A stretch of 64,000 nucleotides of DNA, taken from positions 17,186 to 81,185 of the forward strand of contig LNEC01000015.1 of NCBI GenBank assembly GCA_001464035.1. Direction: 5' to 3'. Position 1 is the first letter of the stretch. Every line of letters starts with the position of its first letter. Source of the stretch: Bradyrhizobiaceae bacterium Ga0074131. Its GTDB lineage: Bacteria > Pseudomonadota > Alphaproteobacteria > Rhizobiales > Xanthobacteraceae. Both the position numbers and the translations under genes were made by a program. Below the pieces are notes generated by a model. The model had not been told where the DNA came from, ran no database searches, and saw nothing but the letters and a program-made list of their open reading frames with translations. Shown piece by piece: positions 1 to 10,007 of this stretch.

Positions 1-791
<791 letters not shown>

Positions 792-890
792 GAACCCGGG
801 ATCGTCACTGCCGGGCCAAAGGCACGAAGCGCGTCTTCAGCCTGAAAACCCGGCAGCCCATCTCGGCAGAGAAGTTCTTGTTTGATGGAC

Positions 891-909
891 CCGCGGGTCA
901 GGCCCGCGG
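891..909. repeat. GC-rich intergenic palindrome between atpD and atpC
   Basis: CCGCGGG, a five-base loop and CCCGCGG form a perfect 7 bp stem in the atpD-atpC spacer, inside a segment reading gacccgcgggtcaggcccgc. Similar gacccgcgggtc-type elements are scattered between genes in Bradyrhizobium genomes. A related but different element occurs at 13171-13246. It may also form a hairpin in the atp mRNA that tunes atpC expression, which is inference. Confidence 0.5.
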
Positions 910-935
910 CTGACAATGGAAACAGCGGAAAGACC

Positions 936-1343
936 ATGGCCACCTTCCACTTCGATCTCGTCTCGCCCGAACAGCTCGCCTTCTCCGGCGAAGTCGAACA
1001 GGTCGACGTTCCCGGCATCGAGGGTGATTTCGGCGTGCTCGCCGGCCATGCGCCTGTCGTGGCCGCGATCCGCCCCGGAATCCTGACGGTGACGGCCGGC
1101 GGCACGCAGCAGAAGATCATCGTGCTCGGCGGCCTCGCCGAAGTCTCCGAGAAGGGGCTCACGGTGCTGGCGGATGTCGCTACCTCGATTCAGGATCTGG
1201 ATCGGGCGCAGTTCGCCGATGCCATTTCCGCGATGGAAGAAAAGCTCGCGGAGCATGAGGGCTCCGAACTCGACCGCGCGATCGAGCGGCTCGATCATTT
1301 CAAGAGCATCCAGCATCAGCTCAGCGCAACCGCGATGCATTAG
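936..1343 (+). CDS. atpC: F1 ATP synthase subunit epsilon
   Basis: The epsilon subunit belongs to the central stalk of F1 and inhibits ATP hydrolysis. The 135-residue product begins [20 protein letters not shown] and contains the beta-sandwich signature [16 protein letters not shown] and a C-terminal helical region. An upstream in-frame ATG at 882 would add 18 residues derived from the intergenic palindrome. The start at 936 matches the family length and has GGAAAG just upstream. It is the last gene of the atp operon in this window. Confidence 0.96.
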   Translation: MATFHFDLVSPEQLAFSGEVEQVDVPGIEGDFGVLAGHAPVVAAIRPGILTVTAGGTQQKIIVLGGLAEVSEKGLTVLADVATSIQDLDRAQFADAISAMEEKLAEHEGSELDRAIERLDHFKSIQHQLSATAMH

Positions 1344-1424
1344 GGTCCGATTCAGCTCGGAAAATCAGACCCGCGGCTTACCCCTTCATCCGGGCACGAT
1401 CTCTTCAAGCAGCCTAAGCTAAGC

Positions 1425-1928
1425 CTACTGCCGCGCGAACTCCGCAAACTCCCGCGCTACCGTCCGATACACCTCGCGCCGGAACGGCACCACGAGATCG
1501 GCGACGCGGTCGAGCCGTTCCCATCGCCACTGGTCGAATTCCGCCGGCTGGCCGTTGCGCGGCGTCAGCGGATCGATGTCGGCGTCGTCGCCGGTAAAGC
1601 GCAACGCGAACCACTTCTGGCGCTGGCCGCGGAATTGCGCCAGCCGGTGCGAGGGCGGCCCGTCGTAGCGCGGAAATTCATAGGTCAACCAGTCGGTTTC
1701 TCCGAGATGGCGGGCGTGCTTGACGCCGGTCTCTTCCCATAATTCGCGCATCACGGCCTCGCGCGGGTCCTCGTCGGCGTCGATGCCGCCCTGCGGCATC
1801 TGCCACTCCAGCCCGGGAAGGATGATTTCCGGTCCGTCGTCGCGAAAGCGCCGTCCGATCAGGACCCGGCCGGAGGCGTCGAACAGCGCGATCCCCACAT
1901 TGGGCCGGTAGGGCTTGCCGCCGGACAT
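1425..1928 (-). CDS. rppH: RNA pyrophosphohydrolase (Nudix), copy 1
   Basis: A 167-residue Nudix hydrolase of the RppH type, which removes pyrophosphate from the 5' end of mRNAs and so triggers decay. The Nudix box is complete: GG at the start of the helix-loop, then RE-x2-EE-x-G (MRELWEETGV). The RppH signatures WQMPQGG, FRGQRQKWF and EFDQWRW are present. The gene follows a second paralogous Nudix gene on the same strand with only 6 bp between them, so the two are probably co-transcribed. Which of the two is the physiological RppH cannot be decided from sequence. Confidence 0.93.
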   Translation of the reverse strand: MSGGKPYRPNVGIALFDASGRVLIGRRFRDDGPEIILPGLEWQMPQGGIDADEDPREAVMRELWEETGVKHARHLGETDWLTYEFPRYDGPPSHRLAQFRGQRQKWFALRFTGDDADIDPLTPRNGQPAEFDQWRWERLDRVADLVVPFRREVYRTVAREFAEFARQ

Positions 1929-1934
1929 CCGAAC

Positions 1935-2438
1935 CTAGCTGCCGGCCAGCTTCGAGAATTCCTTCACCACGCGCTCATAGACCGGGCGCTTGAAAGGAAC
2001 GATCAGGTTGGGCAGGTTCTTCATCGGCTCCCAGCGCCAATTGATGAATTCCGCCTTGTGGCCGCTGCCGGGGCTCGCGACATTGATCTCGTCGTCCTCG
2101 CCGGTGAAGCGGACCGCGTACCATTTCTGCCGCTGGCCGCGATAGCGCCCCTTCCAGGCGCGGCCTGCCACGGTGCGCGGAATGTCGTAGATCAGCCAGT
2201 CCGCGACCTCGCCGAGCTTCTCGACCGAGCGGACGCTGGTCTCCTCGTAGAGCTCGCGCTTCGCCGCCGCCCAGGTGTCTTCGCCGGGATCGACGCCGCC
2301 CTGCGGCATCTGCCAGACGTGGGTGTCGTCGACATGCTCGATGCCGCCGGCGCGGCGACCGATGAAGACGAGCCCCGCTGCGTTGATCAGCATCATGCCG
2401 ACGCATGTTCGATAGGGCAGGTCTTCGTAGCGCGCCAT
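1935..2438 (-). CDS. RNA pyrophosphohydrolase-like Nudix protein, copy 2
   Basis: A second 167-residue Nudix hydrolase of the RppH family, beginning [20 protein letters not shown]. It carries VWQMPQGG, a complete Nudix box ending [10 protein letters not shown], and [13 protein letters not shown]. It is clearly homologous to the downstream gene but differs across most positions, so this is an old duplication. Both copies retain the metal-binding glutamates. The pair lies downstream of the deacetylase/ctpA/envC group on the same strand. Confidence 0.92.
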   Translation of the reverse strand: MARYEDLPYRTCVGMMLINAAGLVFIGRRAGGIEHVDDTHVWQMPQGGVDPGEDTWAAAKRELYEETSVRSVEKLGEVADWLIYDIPRTVAGRAWKGRYRGQRQKWYAVRFTGEDDEINVASPGSGHKAEFINWRWEPMKNLPNLIVPFKRPVYERVVKEFSKLAGS

Positions 2439-2562
2439 TCAGTTTAAGCCTCTTGCCGTTCGAGCCTCTTGGAGTCGAAGCCTCTGAGTCAAAGCCCCTT
2501 GCCGTCACGGGACCCGACGTGCCGTCCGCGAGCCGGGCGGGCCCGCATCCGCGCCAGCCGGT

Positions 2563-3783
2563 TCATTGCCCCGATTTTGATTTCAGCATCGCGGTTGTCA
2601 ATGGCACAAGCATGATGCCACGGCTCTCGAGCGCCTTGCTCCAGACGCCGATCCGTTCGATCGAAACCGGCAGTGCCGAGGCGACGCCGACGGCGATCCC
2701 GCGCTCCTTCGCCAGACTTTCAAGCCTGGCGAGCGCCCGGTCGATCTCCGCGGCGGTGGGCACCGCGTCGATGGCGAAGTCGGCCTTGGCGAACGGCATC
2801 GCCTGGGCGGCCGCCAAGGCGGCGGCGGTCGAGCGCGGCGCGGCGCCGTCATCGAGATAGGCCAGCCCGCGCTTGGCGGCCTCGCGCATGATGGGCTGCA
2901 TCACGGCGTCGGTGACGACGAAGCGGGCGCCCATGAAATTGGCGATTCCGGCATAGCCCTGGAAGCGGCTGAGATGCCAGTACAGCCGGTCCAGGTTCGC
3001 CTCGGGCGCAAGCGTCGTGAGCAGGGTTTGCGGGCCGGGATCGTTGTCGGGATAGTCGAAGGGCTCCATCGGAATCTGCAGCAGAATCTCATGACGCTGC
3101 GCCCGCGCCCGCTCGGCCAGTTTGGAGGGATCCGAACCGTAGGGCGTAAACGCCAGCGTCACCGCCGGCGGCAGCTTCATGATCGCGTCGGCCGTCTTGG
3201 CGGCGCCGACCCCAAGGCCGGCGACGACGATCGATACCACCGGCATCTTGGCCGCCTTGGCGCGGTCGGCTTCGGCGGCGTAAACCGTGAACGGTTTCAA
3301 TCCCGCCGCGACCACCGGGATCATGCCGTGGCGTGATTTTTCAAGCAGGCGCTGATCCACCCCGGCCATCATGGCAGGAGCCTTGTCGGGCTCGATCTTG
3401 TCGGCGGCGGCGTCGCCGCCGCCGATCACGACGTCCTGGCGCTTGCCGCTGGAGCCGTCGATGATGGTGACGGTCTTTTGCTCTGCCGGCGCGGCTTGTT
3501 GGGTCGCGATGTTGGCGGCGGGCGCGACGGCGCCCGGCGGCGCGCTGGTGGATTTTTCGCCGGTGTCGCTCGGGGTGGCCGGCTGACGCAGCGCAATGCG
3601 CGCGATCGGTTCCCCGCCCAAGGGATCATCCCCGAAGATGGCGAAGCCCGCAAAGGCAGCCAGGAAGAGGCCCAGCACGACGGCCAGTGCCTGGATACCG
3701 GTAAACGGCAGCCGGAAACGGCGCTTGCGGCGCGCCGTCTGCTGTCCGAGCGGAGTGCTCAGATCGTCGGCCGTCTCTGCCAT
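2563..3783 (-). CDS. Divergent polysaccharide deacetylase family protein (DUF610/YibQ-like)
   Basis: A 406-residue protein of the divergent polysaccharide deacetylase family. A cytoplasmic basic segment (ARRKRRFRLP) is followed by a single membrane anchor (ALAVVLGLFLAAFAGFAIF), a Pro/Ala-rich linker and a periplasmic deacetylase-like fold with VSIVVAGLGVGAAKTADAI and the LLQIPMEPFDYP region. The family usually sits next to ctpA and an EnvC-like gene, as here, which points to cell-envelope remodelling. The exact substrate is unknown. The start at 3783 has the strong site GGGGAG; an in-frame start 45 bp upstream has less support. Confidence 0.88.
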   Translation of the reverse strand: MAETADDLSTPLGQQTARRKRRFRLPFTGIQALAVVLGLFLAAFAGFAIFGDDPLGGEPIARIALRQPATPSDTGEKSTSAPPGAVAPAANIATQQAAPAEQKTVTIIDGSSGKRQDVVIGGGDAAADKIEPDKAPAMMAGVDQRLLEKSRHGMIPVVAAGLKPFTVYAAEADRAKAAKMPVVSIVVAGLGVGAAKTADAIMKLPPAVTLAFTPYGSDPSKLAERARAQRHEILLQIPMEPFDYPDNDPGPQTLLTTLAPEANLDRLYWHLSRFQGYAGIANFMGARFVVTDAVMQPIMREAAKRGLAYLDDGAAPRSTAAALAAAQAMPFAKADFAIDAVPTAAEIDRALARLESLAKERGIAVGVASALPVSIERIGVWSKALESRGIMLVPLTTAMLKSKSGQ

Positions 3784-3969
3784 AGGTCTCCCCGAATCAG
3801 CCGGTTCGAGGATACCACGACGCGGCAAGGCCGCGGCAGATACGCCATTGCGAGAAACTGGCGAAACTCTCGATCAGGGAAGCGGGCCCGGGAATGCGTC
3901 GAGGCCTTCAGCAAAAAGGGCGGCCCGAAAGGCCGCCCGCTTCGCAAGCGCCCGCCGGGTGCGCCTAAG

Positions 3970-5325
3970 TCAGTTTGCCACCTTGCCGGCAGGCTTGTCG
4001 ATCGCGGCCTTGTCGCCCGTCGGCGCTGACGCGTTGACCTTGATGCCGTGCAGCAGGTCGGCCGCCATCTTCAAGGCCTTGTCGTTCTTGGCGTCCGGCG
4101 GCACGTAGGACTGCGAACCGGTCTTCTCGTCGCCCTCGGACTTCAGATGGCCGCGCAGCGAGGCCTCGCCCTTGGTGTCGGTCCGCGACTTCAGTTCATC
4201 CGGCACGTCCTGCAGCACCTCGATATCCGGAACGATGCCCTTGGCCTGGATCGACTTGCCCGATGGCGTGAAGTAGCGCGCGGTGGTGAGACGCAGCGCG
4301 CCGTTGCCGCTTCCGAGCGGAATGATGGTCTGCACCGAGCCCTTGCCGAACGAGCGGGTGCCGATCAGCGTCGCGCGCTTGTGGTCCTGCAGCGCGCCGG
4401 CGACGATTTCCGATGCCGATGCCGAGCCGCCATTGATCAGCACCATCACCGGCTTGCCCTTGGTCAGATCGCCCGAATGTGCGGCGCGGCGTTGGGTTTC
4501 CTCGGCGTTGCGGCCGCGGGTCGAGACGATCTCGCCGCGCTCGAGGAAGGCGTCGGAAACGGTCACCGCCTCCTCCAGCAACCCGCCGGGATTGTTGCGC
4601 ATGTCGATGATGAAGCCCTTCAGCTTGTCGGCGCCGATCTGCGTGGTCAGGTTGCCGATTTCGCGCTTCAGGCCCTCGGTGGTCTGCTCGTTGAAGGTGG
4701 TGATGCGGATATAGCCGATATCGTCGCTTTCGGTACGCGCGCGCACCGAGCGGACGCGGATGTTGTCGCGCACCAGGGTGACGTCGATCGGATTGTCCTG
4801 ACCCTTGCGGATGATCTTCAGCCGGATCTTGGTATTGACGGGGCCGCGCATCTTCTCAACGGCCTGGTTGAGTGTGAGGCCCTGCACGGCTTCATCGTCG
4901 AGATTGGTGATGATGTCGTTGGCCATGATGCCGGCCTTGGAGGCGGGCGTATCGTCGATCGGCGAAACCACCTTGATCAAACCGTCTTCCATCGTGACTT
5001 CGATGCCGAGGCCGCCGAACTCGCCGCGGGTCTGCACCTGCATGTCGCGGAAGCTCTTGGCGTCCATGTAACTGGAATGCGGATCGAGGCCGGTGAGCAT
5101 GCCGCTGATGGCCGATTCGACCAGCTTGCTGTCGTCGGGCTTCTCGACGTAGTCGCTGCGGACCCGTTCGAACACATCGCCGAACAGATTGAGCTGACGA
5201 TAGGTGTCCGATGTGGCGGCGCGCGCACTCGATCCCATCAGGACGGCGCGAGGCTGGGTCACGAATAGCGTCAAAGCTGCGCCTGTCGCGGCGCTCAGGA
5301 GAATTACAGAAGTCTTGCGCATCAT
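3970..5325 (-). CDS. ctpA: Carboxy-terminal processing peptidase, family S41
   Basis: A 451-residue periplasmic S41A serine protease that trims C termini of envelope proteins. It has an N-terminal signal sequence ending near ARAA, a PDZ domain (GGLGIEVTMEDGLIKVVSPI to roughly residue 185) and the protease core. The catalytic Ser lies in GGSASASEIVAGAL and the Lys in GTRSFGKGSVQ, so both members of the dyad are present. The start codon overlaps the stop of the EnvC-like gene by 4 bp, indicating translational coupling. In related bacteria CtpA and LytM factors act together on peptidoglycan hydrolases. Confidence 0.97.
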   Translation of the reverse strand: MMRKTSVILLSAATGAALTLFVTQPRAVLMGSSARAATSDTYRQLNLFGDVFERVRSDYVEKPDDSKLVESAISGMLTGLDPHSSYMDAKSFRDMQVQTRGEFGGLGIEVTMEDGLIKVVSPIDDTPASKAGIMANDIITNLDDEAVQGLTLNQAVEKMRGPVNTKIRLKIIRKGQDNPIDVTLVRDNIRVRSVRARTESDDIGYIRITTFNEQTTEGLKREIGNLTTQIGADKLKGFIIDMRNNPGGLLEEAVTVSDAFLERGEIVSTRGRNAEETQRRAAHSGDLTKGKPVMVLINGGSASASEIVAGALQDHKRATLIGTRSFGKGSVQTIIPLGSGNGALRLTTARYFTPSGKSIQAKGIVPDIEVLQDVPDELKSRTDTKGEASLRGHLKSEGDEKTGSQSYVPPDAKNDKALKMAADLLHGIKVNASAPTGDKAAIDKPAGKVAN

Positions 5326-6695
5326 CCGCGGACCTTTTCGCCTTCACTTGCGGCCCACCATGGGCCTGGATCGATAGGAGTGCCGTCCTTACGGAACTCG
5401 ACATAGAGCACGGGCTGACTCGCATTGGTCGCGAGGATGGATGCAACCTGGGATCTCGTTCCCATGGTCGCGATCGGCTCCCCCGTAAGTACAAACTGGC
5501 CGATGTTAACCGAGATGCGCTCCATCCCGGCGATCAACACATGATACCCACCACCGGCGTTGAGGATCAAGAGTTGTCCGTAGCTGCGGAAGGGCCCGGC
5601 GTAAACAACCCAGCCGTCACACGGGGTTGTGACCTGGGCTCCCGCCCGGGTTGCCAAAGAAATGCCTTTTTCTGCGCCCCCAGCGCCGTCGGAACGGCCA
5701 AAATCACGAATCTTGCTGCCGTTAACCGGCAGCGCGAACAAGCCCTTGGCGGACGCAAAGGCGATCGCCGGGGTCATCCGGGCAGGGTCCTTCAGCGCCC
5801 CCACATTGGGCTTGCCGGCCGGCGCGCCCTGCAGGCTGGCTGTCGCGGCCGCTTTCGCGGCGCTCTTCAGGTCCTGCTCCATTTTGCCGATCAGGCCCTG
5901 CAGGCTGTCGACCTGCCGGGACAGCGCAATGGCGCGCGCGCCTTCCGCCTCCATGTCCTTCTCGATCGCGCTCTGCTTTCGCTGCCGCTCGTCGACCAGG
6001 GCGGCCATCCTGGTCTGGTCGTCCCGGAGCTTGTCGCGGTCGGCCGCCAGTCGATCGCGCTCGGTGGCGATGGTCTTGCGCAGGGTCACCAGCTCGGTGA
6101 GGTCGCTGGCCAGTTTTTCCGCGAGCCCGCGCAATTCGGGCACCACGGATCCCAGCAGCATGGCGGTGCGCAGCGATTGCAGCGCATCTTCCGGCCTTAC
6201 CAGCAGCGCCGGCGGCGTGCGCCTGCCCGCGCGCTGCAGCGCCGCCAGCACCTCGACGATTTCGGAACGGCGCGAATCCAGCGAGCCGCGCATTTGCTGC
6301 TCACGGCTGTCGAGCGGGCGCAGCCGCGCTTCTGCGTCGCCGATCCGGGTTTCGACGCCGCGCACCTGGGCGGCGATGTCGATCAGCTGCGCATTGAGTT
6401 TGCTGCGATCCTGCCCGATCGCCGCGATGTCGGCCTTGAGCTTCGCCTGCAATTCGGCGGCGCTTTTCTGCTGCGCGCGGGTGGCCTCGAGCTCCTGCTC
6501 GCGCTGCTTGATGGCGCCGGGTGAAGGTGAAGTAGCCTGCGGCGGCGGTGCCGCGACCTGGGCGGCCGCCGGCACGGGATGGATGCCGGCCAAGCCCGCG
6601 GACAGCCAAGCGATAAAAAGCGGCAGGCGGACCGAACAGAGCTGACCGCGAGCGGCGGTGTCTGAGTAGGAGTGAATGGTCCGCGTTGGCTGCAT
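5322..6695 (-). CDS. EnvC-like LytM/M23 factor, predicted non-catalytic
   Basis: A 457-residue murein hydrolase activator. It has a signal region (to about residue 46, ending PVPAAAQ), a long coiled coil of roughly residues 60-285 rich in Glu/Arg/Gln, and a C-terminal LytM domain. The zinc-binding residues of active M23 peptidases are not seen: the HxxxD motif is replaced by EKGISLATRAG, the HxH pair reads YHVLIAG, and the usual LHFE is LYVEF. This is the state of EnvC-type activators, which switch on amidases rather than cut peptidoglycan. It is translationally coupled to ctpA. Confidence 0.92.
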   Translation of the reverse strand: MQPTRTIHSYSDTAARGQLCSVRLPLFIAWLSAGLAGIHPVPAAAQVAAPPPQATSPSPGAIKQREQELEATRAQQKSAAELQAKLKADIAAIGQDRSKLNAQLIDIAAQVRGVETRIGDAEARLRPLDSREQQMRGSLDSRRSEIVEVLAALQRAGRRTPPALLVRPEDALQSLRTAMLLGSVVPELRGLAEKLASDLTELVTLRKTIATERDRLAADRDKLRDDQTRMAALVDERQRKQSAIEKDMEAEGARAIALSRQVDSLQGLIGKMEQDLKSAAKAAATASLQGAPAGKPNVGALKDPARMTPAIAFASAKGLFALPVNGSKIRDFGRSDGAGGAEKGISLATRAGAQVTTPCDGWVVYAGPFRSYGQLLILNAGGGYHVLIAGMERISVNIGQFVLTGEPIATMGTRSQVASILATNASQPVLYVEFRKDGTPIDPGPWWAASEGEKVRG

Positions 6696-6777
6696 CGATC
6701 CTGATCAGTGCTCTAATCTTCGGTTTGACGTTCTCTTGACGCGACCGGTACCCACTTCGCTCGAAAACGCTCCGGCT

Positions 6778-7260
6778 TCAGGCGCGATGATACGGGTGGC
6801 CCGCCAAAATGGTCGCGGCCCGGTAAATCTGTTCCAGAAGCATCACGCGAACCATTTGGTGCGGCCATGTCGCGGAGCCGAACGCAACGCACAACTTTGA
6901 TCTGCGCCGCAAATCGGGCGAAAGTCCGTCCGCGCCGCCGATCGCGAAAATAGTGTTGGCGACCGCCTCATCCCGCCAGCGGCCAAGATGCCGCGCAAAC
7001 CCGGCGCTGTCGATATTGTCGCCGCGCTCATCCAGAGCCACCAGCACGGATATCTCCGGAATTGCGGCCGAAATCGCCGCGGCTTCCTCTGATATCCGGC
7101 TTGCGGCGTCGCGTGCGCGGCTTTCCGGGATTTCTTGAATGTCCAGCCCGCGAAAACCGAGCTTGCGGCCGATGTCGCCGAAGCGCTCGCGATAGCGATC
7201 AGCCAGTTCCCGCTCCGGACCCTGTTTCAACCGGCCGATCGAGACGACGACGAGGCGCAT
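6778..7260 (-). CDS. rlmH: 23S rRNA (pseudouridine1915-N3)-methyltransferase RlmH
   Basis: A 160-residue SPOUT methyltransferase that methylates pseudouridine 1915 of 23S rRNA in assembled ribosomes, using S-adenosylmethionine. The family marks are the N-terminal MRLVVVSIGRLKQGPE, the cofactor loop FAIGGADGLSPDLR, and the C-terminal knot region PHQMVRVMLLEQIYRAATI-x2-GHPYH. Length fits the family. It lies directly downstream of rsfS, another ribosome-associated gene, in the conserved order nadD-rsfS-rlmH. Confidence 0.97.
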   Translation of the reverse strand: MRLVVVSIGRLKQGPERELADRYRERFGDIGRKLGFRGLDIQEIPESRARDAASRISEEAAAISAAIPEISVLVALDERGDNIDSAGFARHLGRWRDEAVANTIFAIGGADGLSPDLRRRSKLCVAFGSATWPHQMVRVMLLEQIYRAATILAGHPYHRA

Positions 7261-7336
7261 CAGTGCTTTCCACGCGCATTCGCGCGCCGCACGTTACCAT
7301 GCGCTCGGCCGATTCACACCGGCGCCGCCGATCTGC

Positions 7337-7780
7337 CTACGTCGCCGCCGCCGTCGGGCCCTGGGTCCACAATCTCTCGAGATTGTAGAATTCGCGCACT
7401 TCGGGTCGGAACACATGCACGATCACATCGCCGGAATCGATCAGCACCCAGTCGCAGTTGGGCAAGCCTTCGATGTGGAGGCTCTTGATTCCGTTCTCCT
7501 TGAGGCTCTTGGCGACATTTTCCGCGATCGCGCCGACGTGCCGGTTGGCCCGGCCGGAGGTGACGATCATGTAGTCGGAAAATGCTGATTTGCCGCGAAG
7601 GTCGATGGTGACCGTTTCTTCCGCCTTCATGTCGTCGAGGCGGGAGAGGATCAGTTTCAACGTCTTGTCGGCGTCGGGTTGCGCCTTCAAGGCCGCAGTT
7701 GGAGTCGACGTCTTGCGCGCGGTTTTCGGTGCGGTTTTTGCGGCCGTTTTGATAACCTTGGGCAAGACAGACTTGGACAA
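7337..7780 (-). CDS. rsfS: Ribosomal silencing factor RsfS
   Basis: RsfS (DUF143/Iojap family) binds L14 and blocks subunit joining under starvation. The 147-residue product has an alphaproteobacterial basic N-terminal extension (KTAAKTAPKTARKTS) of about 35 residues before the core domain. The core contains TIDLRGKSAFSDYMIVTSG, RHVGAIAENV and the C-terminal VIVHVFRPEVREFYNLERLW. It is part of the nadD-rsfS-rlmH cluster on the minus strand. Confidence 0.96.
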   Translation of the reverse strand: MSKSVLPKVIKTAAKTAPKTARKTSTPTAALKAQPDADKTLKLILSRLDDMKAEETVTIDLRGKSAFSDYMIVTSGRANRHVGAIAENVAKSLKENGIKSLHIEGLPNCDWVLIDSGDVIVHVFRPEVREFYNLERLWTQGPTAAAT

Positions 7781-7916
7781 TACAGATGTGACCAGGGACC
7801 ATTCCTTTCACTGTATCGCGAACGCCGAATCTGGACATCCGCGGGTTATTCTAGGCATGTGGGGTTAATGGTTTCAATATTCCAGTGAACCCCGGCTCTC
7901 ACTTCACTCCGGACTG

Positions 7917-8570
7917 TTACTTCTTTGTCTTCCAGCTGCCGTCCAGGTTCCGGAGGCCGGTCGATGACAGGTTGAGTTTCATACCGGTCAGAAAGACCCA
8001 GGCCGGTGCGCGCTGGTCCGCGAGCCGGACTGCCTGGTGCTCCGGCAGCCGATAGCGCGCCAGCGCCTGGGCCGCGGGGGCCGCCAGCGCGCGAAAGCTT
8101 TGCGGCGGGCGGTCGATCACCGCGATCGGCACTTCGGAGGCGATGCGCCGCCAGTTCTGCCAGCGGTGAAACTGCGCAAGGTTATCGGCACCCATGATCC
8201 AGACAAAGCGCAGGCCGGAAGCGCGGCGGCGCAGGTAACTGATGGTGTCGACGGTGTATCGCGTTCCGATGACGGATTCGAGACAGCTGACATCGATGCG
8301 CGGATCATCCGCCATTTTCCGCGCCGCTTCGGCGCGGGCGTCGAGATCGTGCAGTCCACCGGTCGGCTTGAGCGGATTGCCCGGGGTCACCAGCCACCAT
8401 ACGCGGTCGAGCTTCAGCCGCTTGATCGCGAACAGGCTGATGGCGCGATGCGCGACATGCGGCGGATTGAACGAGCCGCCGAGCAGTCCGATGCGCATGC
8501 CGTTGCTATAGAACGGTATGGATTGGGCGACCGAAAGCGCGGCGGCCGGAGCTTTACTCAACGCGGCCAA
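7917..8570 (-). CDS. nadD: Nicotinate-nucleotide adenylyltransferase
   Basis: NadD transfers AMP from ATP to nicotinate mononucleotide in NAD synthesis. The nucleotidylyltransferase signature [12 protein letters not shown] lies near residue 32, and the C-terminal part shows the related ISSTGLR-like motif as LSSTGLR. The call uses a TTG start at 8570, because the segment [15 protein letters not shown] before the core resembles N termini of related proteins. An ATG at 8498 is the alternative. It follows proA after about 13 bp and is probably in one operon with proB-proA. Confidence 0.94.
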   Translation of the reverse strand: MAALSKAPAAALSVAQSIPFYSNGMRIGLLGGSFNPPHVAHRAISLFAIKRLKLDRVWWLVTPGNPLKPTGGLHDLDARAEAARKMADDPRIDVSCLESVIGTRYTVDTISYLRRRASGLRFVWIMGADNLAQFHRWQNWRRIASEVPIAVIDRPPQSFRALAAPAAQALARYRLPEHQAVRLADQRAPAWVFLTGMKLNLSSTGLRNLDGSWKTKK

Positions 8571-8583
8571 CGGAGTTTGCCTT

Positions 8584-9876
8584 TCACGGCCGCGTCTGTC
8601 CGGTGCCGTGAACCCGATATTTGAAGCTGGTCAGCTGCTCGGCGCCAACAGGGCCTCGGGCGTGGAATTTGCCGGTGGCGATGCCGATTTCCGCGCCAAA
8701 TCCGAACTCGCCGCCGTCGGCAAACTGGGTCGACGCGTTATGCAGCACGATCGCGGAGTCGACCTCGTTGAGAAATTTTCCGGCGGTGTCCGCGTCCTCC
8801 GTCACTATCGCGTCGGTGTGCTGCGAGCCGTGGTTGTGAATATGCGCGATCGCCGCGTCGACCCCATCGACGACCTTGGCCGACATGATTGCGTCTTCGT
8901 ATTCGGTGTCCCAGTCTTCCTCGGAAGCCGGCTTCACTCTGATGTCGATGCGCTGCACGGCGTCGTCGCCGCGCACCTCGCAACCGGCGTCGATCAGCAT
9001 CGTCACCAGCGGCTCCAGCATCGCCGACGCGCCGGCGCGATCTACCAGCAGCGTTTCGGCCGCGCCGCAGACGCCGGGGCGACGCATCTTGGCGTTCAGC
9101 ACGATCGCCTTCGCCATGTCGAGATTGGCGGCGGCATCGACATAGACGTGGTTGACGCCTTCGAGATGCGCGAACACTGGCAGCCGTGCCTCGGCCTCGA
9201 CGCGGGCGACCAGGCTCTTGCCGCCGCGCGGCACGATCACATCGATGCCGCCGCTCAATCCGGTCAGCAGCAGGCCCACCGCGGCGCGGTCCCGCGTCGG
9301 GACCAGTGTGATCGCGGCTTCCGGCAGGCCGGCTTCACGCAAGCCCTGCACCAGGCAATCGTGGATCGCGCGGCAGGACCGGAAACTGTCGGAGCCGCCA
9401 CGCAGGATCACGGCATTGCCGGATTTCAGGCACAGCACGCCGGCGTCGGCGGCGACATTGGGGCGGCTTTCGAAGATCACCGCGACGACGCCGAGCGGCA
9501 CCCGCACGCGTTCGATGGTCATGCCGTTCGGACGCCGCCAGCTTTCGGTGACGATGCCTACGGGATCGGCGATCCCGCGCACGGTCGCCACACCGTCGGC
9601 CATCGCGTCGATGCGCGCCGGCGTCAGCGTCAGGCGATCGATGAAGGCTGAAGTCGCGCCGCCGTTGCGGGCTTCCGCGACGTCCTCGGCGTTGGCCGCG
9701 AGGATCGCCGAGGCATCGGCGCGGATGGCGCGTTCAATCGCTTGCAGCGCCCGGTTTTTCCGCTCCGGCGAAGCAAGCGCCAGCACCCGCGCGGCAGCGC
9801 GCGCCCGGGAGGCGAGGTCAGTCATCAAGGCAGGCAAATCGGCGTTGCCATCGATCGCCTTCAGCGGCGCGCTCAT
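8584..9876 (-). CDS. proA: Gamma-glutamyl phosphate reductase
   Basis: ProA catalyses the second step of proline synthesis, reducing gamma-glutamyl phosphate to glutamate semialdehyde with NADPH. The product is about 430 residues. It shows the aldehyde-dehydrogenase-like core, with [31 protein letters not shown] and the catalytic Cys in [14 protein letters not shown]. The start at 9876 has GAGGA upstream; an earlier in-frame ATG at 9903 adds nine residues. It lies downstream of proB on the same strand and upstream of nadD. Confidence 0.96.
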   Translation of the reverse strand: MSAPLKAIDGNADLPALMTDLASRARAAARVLALASPERKNRALQAIERAIRADASAILAANAEDVAEARNGGATSAFIDRLTLTPARIDAMADGVATVRGIADPVGIVTESWRRPNGMTIERVRVPLGVVAVIFESRPNVAADAGVLCLKSGNAVILRGGSDSFRSCRAIHDCLVQGLREAGLPEAAITLVPTRDRAAVGLLLTGLSGGIDVIVPRGGKSLVARVEAEARLPVFAHLEGVNHVYVDAAANLDMAKAIVLNAKMRRPGVCGAAETLLVDRAGASAMLEPLVTMLIDAGCEVRGDDAVQRIDIRVKPASEEDWDTEYEDAIMSAKVVDGVDAAIAHIHNHGSQHTDAIVTEDADTAGKFLNEVDSAIVLHNASTQFADGGEFGFGAEIGIATGKFHARGPVGAEQLTSFKYRVHGTGQTRP

Positions 9877-10007
9877 CGCGGTTCCTCGGTCAATTAAGGC
9901 CATGTCCTAGCACGGAAATCCACGTTTGGCGAAGGGTTGGGGCGGCGTCGCTGGCGGGCGCCGGGGGAAGTCCACTCGGTCCGACTAGGCCATTGGCCGG
10001 GCTTGGG

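Noticed and set aside
4048..5268. Long plus-strand open frame opposite ctpA
   Set aside because: It is a shadow of a clearly real gene on the other strand in GC-rich DNA, with no domain or ribosome site.
5211..6645. Two long plus-strand open frames opposite the EnvC-like gene
   Set aside because: Compositionally biased (Ser/Arg-rich or Gly/Arg-rich) shadows of the coding strand.
8518..9910. Long plus-strand frames opposite proA
   Set aside because: Shadows of proA; no conserved motifs.
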